Shown one piece after another: positions 1-5,133 of a DNA stretch of 13,412 bases (position 1 is the first letter of the stretch; each line of letters begins with the position of its first letter). A program made the translations under genes and the position numbers. The notes under the pieces were generated by a model. The model was not told where the DNA came from. It did not search any database and saw only the letters and a program-made list of their open reading frames with translations. The DNA comes from Actinomycetes bacterium. GTDB taxonomy: Bacteria; Actinomycetota; Coriobacteriia; WRKU01; WQUG01. The DNA lies in the NCBI GenBank assembly GCA_009785855.1, contig WQUG01000035.1:1-13412 (forward strand), read 5' to 3'.

Positions 1-224
1 GCCAGTTCGATGTGATGGACCGCAGCGCTGGGCTCTTCGAAGAGATCGAGCGCGACCGGTCTTGCGCTCAGCGAGCGGAAGGTGGCCGGTCCTACCAGCT
101 CGCACGCATGCCCGGTCATGACGACCTGGACTTCGATCCCCTTCTTCGCGAGAAGACGACACAGCTCGCAGGCTTTATAGGCCGCGATCGAGCCCGTGAC
201 CCCGAGCAGGACCTTCTTATCCAC
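1..224 (-). CDS. coaBC: CoaBC, phosphopantothenoylcysteine decarboxylase/synthetase, N-terminal part (cut by window edge)
   Basis: This is the first 74 codons of the bifunctional coenzyme A enzyme. CoaB joins cysteine to 4'-phosphopantothenate and CoaC then decarboxylates the product using FMN, in the cytosol. The visible part belongs to the CoaC flavoprotein domain. Residues 8-17 read GVTGSIAAYK, the FMN-binding start of the fold. Residues 71-74 read HIEL, matching the conserved HIELA segment that carries the catalytic histidine of the decarboxylase. The start is GTG at 224-222, with a GGAG Shine-Dalgarno seven bases upstream and no closer in-frame start. It overlaps the stop of the preceding membrane-protein gene by 8 nt, so the two are probably translationally coupled. 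The gene continues beyond base 1, so the CoaB half is not seen. In many actinobacteria coaBC directly follows rpoZ; here three genes lie between them. Confidence 0.93.
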   Translation of the reverse strand, partial: MDKKVLLGVTGSIAAYKACELCRLLAKKGIEVQVVMTGHACELVGPATFRSLSARPVALDLFEEPSAAVHHIEL

Positions 225-1299
225 CGGTGATCTCCGCGCCGCGGCGTTTGAATATCAGCTGCGCGATGGACGCCCTCGCACAGATGAGCAGGGCGCTCAG
301 CGCCAGGAACAGGATCAGGGTCTGGATCGTCGAAGCGCCGGGCGGCTCGAACTGCATGAGGAGGCGGATCAGAGCTCCGGCGAGAAACACCGCAGCCACC
401 GACGCGGAGAGGAAGACCACCGCGCTGAGCAGGAGGTCGATGATCGTCAGTGTCCGCGCCCTTCTCTTCGAGAGCGGGGGCTCTGCCTGCAGGCGCGAGA
501 TGAGTTCTCCGGCGCTGTAGACGCCCAGGATGATGATGGCCGCTGCCGCTATCGAGTAGCGCAGGGCTGAAGCCCGGCTGCTCAGCGTCCTGACGTCGCG
601 TCCGATCAGGTCTGCGCGCAGAGCGCCCTTGATCTGGTCGGCAGAAAGCGCCCGGGCCAGATCCTGCGGCAGAGTCGTCGACCCTCCGAACACATGGAGA
701 TCGGTCGCCGTGACCTGCTGTGCTGAGGCGATGAAGCGTCGCATCGCGGCCGACTCAAGGGCGACCCCCTTGAACTGTGCCGTCGGACGGGCCACGGCCG
801 TCACGACCGCCGTGAAGCGTCCCTGTACCTCATTGGAGCTTGCGTCGGCAAGCTTCACCTCGAGGGTGATGCTGTCGCCCGGCCCCACCCCCAGACTGCG
901 AGCGCTGCGCGAGTCGATGATGACGGGGGTCGCTGCGCTGCGGCGCCCCGACACCAGTGTGTTCGAGGCGACCCAGGTGCCGATCAGGTCGCTACTGTCA
1001 GCCGGCGCGGCTGCCAGGAAGTAGCGCAGCCCCTCGCGCCCGGCGCTGAGGCGACGGTTCCCGGCACGAAGCTGGAGCAGGTCGCCGGTCAGGCTGTAGC
1101 TTGCCCGGGCGTCCCGTTCAAGTTTGTCTTTGACGATCTGCTGGTCGCGCGCAAGGATCGGCCCGTTGAACCAGGCCGTCCACTTCCCGGTGCTCGCATA
1201 GTCGTTGTGATAGTGCGCGTAGGCGGGCCAGATCTCAAGGGCGTAGGCGGCGATAGTGAAGCAGACAAGGGAGACCAGTGCAAGCGATGCCACGCGCAT
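217..1299 (-). CDS. FtsX/MacB-like membrane protein, four predicted helices, function unknown
   Basis: I recognise the architecture but not a specific gene. Counting from ATG 1299 (360 aa), a hydrophobic anchor lies at about residues 2-24, then an extracytoplasmic domain of roughly 220 residues (25-245), then three helices at about 246-269, 284-314 and 323-346. The KRRAR loop between helices 2 and 3 and the RR near the C terminus fit a cytoplasmic side. One helix, a large outside domain and three helices is the layout of FtsX/MacB-type ABC permeases. The segment GVGPGDSITLEV (about 137-148) resembles the MacB periplasmic core, where LGxxPGDxVxL is common. No ATPase gene is adjacent. The open frame reaches a TTG at 1356, inside the upstream gene; GTG 1311 and TTG 1335 are other possible starts. 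I prefer ATG 1299 because GGTGA lies about 8 nt before it and it clears the upstream stop by 22 nt. It could instead be a non-transport membrane protein sharing this fold. Confidence 0.72.
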   Translation of the reverse strand: MRVASLALVSLVCFTIAAYALEIWPAYAHYHNDYASTGKWTAWFNGPILARDQQIVKDKLERDARASYSLTGDLLQLRAGNRRLSAGREGLRYFLAAAPADSSDLIGTWVASNTLVSGRRSAATPVIIDSRSARSLGVGPGDSITLEVKLADASSNEVQGRFTAVVTAVARPTAQFKGVALESAAMRRFIASAQQVTATDLHVFGGSTTLPQDLARALSADQIKGALRADLIGRDVRTLSSRASALRYSIAAAAIIILGVYSAGELISRLQAEPPLSKRRARTLTIIDLLLSAVVFLSASVAAVFLAGALIRLLMQFEPPGASTIQTLILFLALSALLICARASIAQLIFKRRGAEITGG

Positions 1300-1321
1300 C
1301 AGGAGGTTCACCCGTCTTGTA

Positions 1322-2533
1322 TCAGATGAGTCCAAGCTCTTTTCCCGATTCCTCAAACGCGGAGAAGACCTGTCGCAGATCCTCTTCGGTATGCGTCGCC
1401 ATCAGGCAGGTACGCAGGCGCTCGGTCCCCCGGGGGACCGCCGGGTGCACGATCGGGCACACGAAGATGCCCCGATCGAAGAGCCCGCGAGTCAGATCCA
1501 TCGTCCTGGCCTCATCGCAGACGCGTACCGGCACGATAGCCGTGTCGGTTTCCATGGTATCAAATCCGAGCTCCATCAGACCGCGCGCATAGTCGATCTG
1601 TACCTTCTGCAGGCGTTCGACCCGCCAGGGTTCCTCCTCGATGACATCGAGCGCGGCCATGGCGCTCGCACACTGCGCGGGCGCAAGCCCCGCAGAGAAG
1701 ATGAACGGGCGCGATGCGTGGCGCATGTAGTTGATGAGCTCGTGGTCGCCCGCCAGGTAGCCGCCGACCGAGGGCACCGCCTTGGAGAGGGTGCCCATCT
1801 TCAGGTCGATGGCGTCTGACATATCGAAATGTTCCTCGATCCCATGACCGGTCGCACCGAGCGCGCCGATGGAGTGCGCCTCGTCGATCATGAGGCGGGC
1901 GCCGTAGGCGTGGGTGACCTCGGCAAGCGCCGGAAGATCGACCATATCACCGTCCATGGAAAAGACCGAATCCGCGATGACGAGCATCGTCTTGTACTTG
2001 CCCTGGGCGCGTTTCAGCACGCTTTCAAGATGCTCCATGCTGTTGTGGCGATAGGTCCTCCAACGCGCGCCGGAGAGCATACAGCCGTCGACGATCGAGG
2101 CATGGTCGAGCTTGTCCATGATGACCAGGTCGCCAGGACCGGTCAGCGCCGTGATGATGGCAAGATTGGTCAGGTAGCCGCTCGTGTAGACGCAGGCGTC
2201 ATCGCGTCCGACGAAGCGCGCGATGCGCGCCTCCATACGCTCGTGCAGGTCGGTCGTGCCGGTCAGCAGGCGTACGCCGCCAGCGCCGGTGCCGTAGTCG
2301 TCGATGGCCGCCTTGGCCGCGGCCTCGATCCTGGGGTGTCCCATCAACCCGAGGTAACTGTAGGACGCGAGCATGACCATGTCGCGACCGTCTGCCATCG
2401 TGACGCGATGGTTCACCTTGCCCCGCACGGCCTGCAGATAGAAGTAACGGTCGGCGGCCCGCATCACCGCTTCGCGCTCGGTGTATTCCTTTACCTGTTC
2501 AGTGATGCCGTCTTCGAAATCAGCGTGATGCAT
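1322..2533 (-). CDS. Alpha-oxoamine synthase-family PLP enzyme (BioF/KBL/serine palmitoyltransferase-like)
   Basis: A 403-residue fold type I PLP enzyme of the family that condenses an amino acid with an acyl-CoA and releases CO2 and CoA. Visible signatures are GTGAGGVRLLTG (81-92), DHASIVDG with the ring-stacking His144, DEAHSIGALG with Asp218 and His220, and GTLSKAVPSVGGYLAG with the PLP-binding Lys251. The length matches the family (about 390-420 aa). The SK-xx-SVGGY form around the lysine resembles serine palmitoyltransferases and related acyl-transferring members. No tdh neighbour supports threonine degradation and no bio genes support biotin synthesis, so the substrate is undetermined. 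The start is ATG 2533 with a perfect AGGAGG five bases upstream (2539-2544). It is the first gene of a unit with its own extended -10 promoter and a palindromic operator-like site. The membrane protein and coaBC follow. Family assignment is firm; the reaction is not. Confidence 0.9.
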   Translation of the reverse strand: MHHADFEDGITEQVKEYTEREAVMRAADRYFYLQAVRGKVNHRVTMADGRDMVMLASYSYLGLMGHPRIEAAAKAAIDDYGTGAGGVRLLTGTTDLHERMEARIARFVGRDDACVYTSGYLTNLAIITALTGPGDLVIMDKLDHASIVDGCMLSGARWRTYRHNSMEHLESVLKRAQGKYKTMLVIADSVFSMDGDMVDLPALAEVTHAYGARLMIDEAHSIGALGATGHGIEEHFDMSDAIDLKMGTLSKAVPSVGGYLAGDHELINYMRHASRPFIFSAGLAPAQCASAMAALDVIEEEPWRVERLQKVQIDYARGLMELGFDTMETDTAIVPVRVCDEARTMDLTRGLFDRGIFVCPIVHPAVPRGTERLRTCLMATHTEEDLRQVFSAFEESGKELGLI

Positions 2534-2561
2534 GCAGGCCTCCTCGGGGCGCTCTGGTTCA

Positions 2562-2583
2562 ATGTATACAATTTTGTCTACAT
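2562..2583. promoter_or_regulatory. 22-bp near-palindrome over the transcription start of the PLP-enzyme unit (putative operator)
   Basis: The two half-sites ATGTAnACAA and TTGTnTACAT face each other across two bases. All positions pair except one internal position per half and the central two. It sits immediately downstream of the TATAAT box, over the expected start of transcription and the early leader, which is a classic place for a repressor to block initiation. The AT-rich sequence contrasts with the GC-rich surroundings. The half-site somewhat resembles sites of GntR/TetR-type repressors, but no regulator gene is visible nearby and I cannot name the protein. Confidence 0.55.
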
Positions 2584-2584
2584 G

Positions 2585-2593
2585 ATTATATCA
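2585..2593 (-). promoter_or_regulatory. Extended -10 promoter of the PLP-enzyme unit
   Basis: Reading the minus strand, TGATATAAT is a perfect extended -10 element (TG, one base, TATAAT). No good -35 hexamer is found at 16-18 bp spacing, as expected for extended -10 promoters. Transcription would start about seven bases downstream, inside the palindrome, giving a leader of about 45 nt to the ATG at 2533. This separates the downstream three genes from thiI as a distinct transcription unit. Confidence 0.6.
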
Positions 2594-2604
2594 GAGTTTC
2601 AGCA

Positions 2605-2639
2605 GGGCCCTGCGAAGACGCAGAGCGAGAACAGGGCCC
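2605..2639 (-). terminator. GC-rich hairpin just after thiI (possible terminator without a U-tract)
   Basis: One base after the thiI stop, GGGCCCTG (2639-2632) can pair with CAGGGCCC (2612-2605) around a 19-nt loop. A competing compact hairpin at 2626-2607 pairs GCTCTGCG with CGCAGGGC (one G-U pair) around a TCTT tetraloop. No run of U follows either structure, so it is not a canonical intrinsic terminator. Its place between thiI and the next promoter suggests a transcription boundary or 3'-end stabiliser. Confidence 0.4.
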
Positions 2640-2640
2640 G

Positions 2641-3870
2641 TCACGCCTTTGAGCTGCGCTGATAGCTGCGACAGGGGAAGTCGAGCCGGGTAGCCGACTC
2701 CAGACAGGACGACACCGCGCCTTCAACGTCAAGCAGCGCCCAAGCCTGTTCCATGGCCTCGAAGCTTGCATGGGTCTCCGGCTGAGGCGGCATGAACAGC
2801 GTGCAGCAGTCGCTCGCATCCTGGATCGAAAGCTCATAGGTGCCGATACGCCGCGCTTCTGCGATGATCTCCTGTTTGTCACTGCCGATGAGGGGGCGCA
2901 TGATGGGACGGTCAGCGACTGTGCTGACGACCGCGATGTTCTCAAGGGTCTGGGAGGCGACCTGTCCGAGCGATTCGCCGGTCACCAGCGCCAGGGCTCC
3001 CTCACGCTGGGCCAGCGCGCAGGCCACGGCAAGCATCATACGCCGATAGCTCAGGATGCGCAGAGGCGCGTAGACGCGACTCGCGATATCTTTCTGGATG
3101 TCGCCGAAGGGCACGATCCAGATGCGTGCCAGACCTCCGGTCGCGCTGAGGACCGCGCCGATGTCTGCGACCAGGCGCTCCGAGGCGTCGCTGGTCGCTG
3201 GTCGCCCGGAGAAGTGCAGGCCGATACCCACCGCACCGCGCCGCAGCATCCGCCAGGTCGCCACCGGAGAATCGATGCCAGAGGAAAGGAGCGAGACCAC
3301 CCGCCCCGAGGATCCGGTCGGCAGCCCCCCTACCCCCTCTATCCGCCGTGAAGAGATATAGGAATCCCCACCGACGATGGTGACCTGGATCTCGAGTTCA
3401 GCTCCCTTCATCTTCACGGGGACCGGACAGACGTCGATCAGGACCTCGCCGAGGTGGTGCGCCAGATCCATGCTGCTCATCGCGAAGTCGGTGTTCGATC
3501 GCTTCGCGCGCACGCGGAAGCTGCCTGTCGGAAGGGCCTCCTTGAAACAGCGCAGGCTCAGCGTCTCGATCTCGCCCAGATCGCGGCCGCCCCGCCAGGC
3601 CAGCGTCACCGAACTCGTGCCGGGCACCTTGGCCAGTGCTGCGGCTATCGACTCCCAGTGCTCCGCATCGAAGACCTCGACCGTGAAGCGACCGGTGATA
3701 CGGCGGACGTGTCCGACGATCGTCTGACGTTTGACCGGCTGGGGCAGTGAGGAAAGATAGCGATCGAGCGCCTCCTCAAGATTCATCTGGAAGCGTCGTT
3801 CGAAGGTGGGACGGTTCTTGCCTTTCAGTCCCAGTTCATGAAAGGAGATGAAGCAGACGCGATCGGCCAT
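2641..3870 (-). CDS. thiI: ThiI, tRNA 4-thiouridine synthetase / thiamine thiazole sulfur transferase
   Basis: ThiI adenylates uridine 8 of tRNA and transfers sulfur from a cysteine desulfurase to make 4-thiouridine. In some bacteria it also supplies sulfur for the thiazole of thiamine. The 409-residue protein starts with the N-terminal ferredoxin-like region (ELGLKGKNRPTFE, 12-24), followed by the THUMP RNA-binding domain (about 55-166) and the PP-loop pyrophosphatase domain. The PP-loop reads LSSGIDSP (195-202); the family norm is SGGxDS, so the first glycine is serine here. Asp200 and Ser201 are kept. A DCCTLFMPP segment (354-362) carries the conserved cysteine region. There is no C-terminal rhodanese domain, as in Bacillus-type ThiI of about 400 aa, so a separate sulfur carrier or desulfurase is expected. 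The start is ATG 3870, 15 nt after the rpoZ stop, with only a distant GAGGA upstream. It probably shares a transcript with rpoZ. Confidence 0.93.
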   Translation of the reverse strand: MADRVCFISFHELGLKGKNRPTFERRFQMNLEEALDRYLSSLPQPVKRQTIVGHVRRITGRFTVEVFDAEHWESIAAALAKVPGTSSVTLAWRGGRDLGEIETLSLRCFKEALPTGSFRVRAKRSNTDFAMSSMDLAHHLGEVLIDVCPVPVKMKGAELEIQVTIVGGDSYISSRRIEGVGGLPTGSSGRVVSLLSSGIDSPVATWRMLRRGAVGIGLHFSGRPATSDASERLVADIGAVLSATGGLARIWIVPFGDIQKDIASRVYAPLRILSYRRMMLAVACALAQREGALALVTGESLGQVASQTLENIAVVSTVADRPIMRPLIGSDKQEIIAEARRIGTYELSIQDASDCCTLFMPPQPETHASFEAMEQAWALLDVEGAVSSCLESATRLDFPCRSYQRSSKA

Positions 3871-3885
3871 GAGCGGGGCGCGTCC

Positions 3886-4188
3886 TCAGCCCAGCAGAAC
3901 GTTACTCTCTGCGGCCTCGGTCCCGGGCTCGACATCCTGCTTCTCTGCAGGAGCGTGCGCATCGGGCAGGACATCGCCCTGCGCGATCTCATCCATGGCC
4001 AGAGAGAGCGGCTTGGTGCTCGTCAGCTTAGCGATCTCAGAGGTCGCCATCGCCGCAAGCGCCTGGTCACGTACGCCGTGGATCATCTCGTTGATCTGGC
4101 GTGCGCGCTTCGAGCTGAGGATGCAGAGGGTGAATTTGCTGTCGACCTGGTCGAGAAGCTGATCGATCTCTGGTTGGGACACTGACAT
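3886..4188 (-). CDS. rpoZ: RpoZ, RNA polymerase omega subunit
   Basis: Omega is a small subunit that helps fold and hold the beta-prime subunit in RNA polymerase. The 100-residue protein has the family core: IDQLLDQVDSKFTLCI (8-23), then SKRARQIN (26-33, matching the invariant AKRARQIN type helix), and TSTKPLSLAMDEIAQGDV (56-73), matching the conserved KPLxxAMEEIxxG block. The tail after about residue 75 is variable and acidic, as in other actinobacteria. ATG 4188 has AAGGAG six bases upstream (4195-4200), formed by the last codons of gmk; only three bases separate the gmk stop from this start. gmk next to rpoZ is a widely conserved pair. A candidate internal promoter at 4273-4301 may give it separate expression. 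Confidence 0.93.
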   Translation of the reverse strand: MSVSQPEIDQLLDQVDSKFTLCILSSKRARQINEMIHGVRDQALAAMATSEIAKLTSTKPLSLAMDEIAQGDVLPDAHAPAEKQDVEPGTEAAESNVLLG

Positions 4189-4191
4189 GTT

Positions 4192-4773
4192 CTACTCCTT
4201 GGAGTGGTACGCGGCGATGATCTCCTGGATTGCCGCGACCGTCTCGTCTATCTGTACGTTCACGAGTATATGATTATACACACTCGCATGAGACATTTCA
4301 TCTGCAGCGCCCGCGAGCCGCCGTTCGATCTCTTCTGCCGACTCTGTCCCGCGCTCCTGAAGCCGACGGCGGAGCTCCTCTATCGAGGGCGGTTCAAGGA
4401 AGATCAGGACCGCCTCGGGCATGCGACCCTTGACCTGCAGCGCACCCTGTACGTCGATGTCCAGGATGCAGTCGACCCCGTCGCTGACATGCGCGTCGAT
4501 CGGAGCTCGGGGCGTCCCATAGGAGCAGCCGAAGACACGCGCGCCCTCAAGTAAGCCATCGTTTCCGGCAAGACGATCGTATTCGTCCTGTGATACGAAG
4601 TGATAGTCCCGCCCCTCGACTTCTCCGGCCCGCGCAGGGCGCGTCGTCACCGAGACCGAGAACCAGAGCGCGGGGTCTCTCGACAGCAACTCGGCAAGTA
4701 CCGTCCCCTTTCCGGTACCCGAGGGACCCGAGAACACGAAAAGATGTCCCTTCCGGGTGACTGACTCCGCCAC
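4192..4773 (-). CDS. gmk: Guanylate kinase
   Basis: Gmk phosphorylates GMP to GDP with ATP and is essential for guanine nucleotide supply and salvage. The 193-residue product has the P-loop GPSGTGKGT (16-24), the GMP-binding segment SVTTRPARAGEVEGRDYHFVS (about 41-61), and the DIDVQGA motif (about 108-114) typical of the family. The normal NYYGT segment reads CSYGTP here, keeping the tyrosine and GT. The length is usual (185-207 aa). The start is GTG 4773, whose G is shared with the TAG stop of mihF, so the two genes overlap by one base and translation is likely coupled; no strong Shine-Dalgarno is seen. mihF-gmk-rpoZ is the standard actinobacterial order. A short AT-rich patch within the gene (about 4263-4280) uses the rare codon ATA and contains a TATAAT box. 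Confidence 0.95.
   Translation of the reverse strand: MAESVTRKGHLFVFSGPSGTGKGTVLAELLSRDPALWFSVSVTTRPARAGEVEGRDYHFVSQDEYDRLAGNDGLLEGARVFGCSYGTPRAPIDAHVSDGVDCILDIDVQGALQVKGRMPEAVLIFLEPPSIEELRRRLQERGTESAEEIERRLAGAADEMSHASVYNHILVNVQIDETVAAIQEIIAAYHSKE
4273..4301 (-). promoter_or_regulatory. Candidate promoter inside gmk, upstream of rpoZ-thiI
   Basis: On the minus strand ATGAAA (4301-4296) and a perfect TATAAT (4278-4273) are 17 bp apart. The box lies in an AT-rich island that includes a rare ATA isoleucine codon, unusual in this GC-rich gene. Transcription would start about 80 nt upstream of rpoZ. The match could be chance, since it sits in coding sequence. Confidence 0.35.
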
Positions 4774-5084
4774 TATCTTGACAGAGCTTCGATCAGGGCA
4801 GCGCGCTGACGGGCCCCCAGGCCCTGGACGCGTCGCGTGGCAGAGATGTCGACCTTGGCCATCAGCTTTTCCGCGCGCGCTTTACCATAACCCGGCAGAG
4901 ACTCGATCAGGGTGCTCACTTTCATGCGCATGACCACCGGATCATCTGCGCGCTCCAGGACCTCAGTGAGGGTCTGTTTCCCGCTCTTCAGATCCGCGCG
5001 TAACGCGGCCCGACTCCGGCGCATCTTCGCGGCCAGCTCAAGGTTCTTCTGACGTTGCTCCGTTGAAAGCTCTGGCAGAGCCAT
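4773..5084 (-). CDS. mihF: Actinobacterial integration host factor (mIHF)
   Basis: mIHF is a small nucleoid-associated DNA-binding protein of actinobacteria, first known as the cofactor for mycobacteriophage L5 integration and also shaping chromosome and transcription. The 103-residue protein begins MALPELSTEQRQKN, very like the family start MALPxLTxEQR. It then shows an arginine-rich helix (about 17-35), the segment KVSTLIESLPGYGKARAEKLM (about 55-75) and TRRVQGLGARQRAALIE (about 83-99), corresponding to the helix-two-turn-helix DNA-binding part. The open frame extends to GTG 5129, but ATG 5084 is the true start: it has AGGAGG five bases upstream and the conserved family N terminus. The position next to gmk matches mycobacteria. 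A candidate promoter lies over the end of truB-ribF, fitting a protein needed in large amounts. Confidence 0.93.
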   Translation of the reverse strand: MALPELSTEQRQKNLELAAKMRRSRAALRADLKSGKQTLTEVLERADDPVVMRMKVSTLIESLPGYGKARAEKLMAKVDISATRRVQGLGARQRAALIEALSR

Positions 5085-5089
5085 ACGTT

Positions 5090-5095
5090 CCTCCT
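5090..5095 (-). promoter_or_regulatory. Shine-Dalgarno deciding the mihF start
   Basis: A perfect AGGAGG (minus strand) followed by the five-base spacer AACGT precedes ATG 5084. This selects ATG 5084 over the longer in-frame GTG at 5129. Confidence 0.85.
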
Positions 5096-5133
5096 CATGT
5101 CGAGACCCGAAGTTCCCCCTGAAACCCACAGCC

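Noticed and set aside
1300..1356. An N-terminal extension of the membrane protein from TTG 1356
   Set aside because: TTG 1356 has no ribosome-binding site and would overlap the upstream gene by 35 nt. ATG 1299 is better placed, though not certain.
1829..2662. A 277-codon plus-strand open frame opposite the PLP enzyme
   Set aside because: It covers the catalytic region of the PLP enzyme and the operator region, shows no family motifs and has no ribosome-binding site that I can see.
5085..5129. A 15-codon N-terminal extension of mihF from GTG 5129
   Set aside because: The family N terminus is MALP and ATG 5084 has a perfect AGGAGG at five bases; the extension contains that Shine-Dalgarno.
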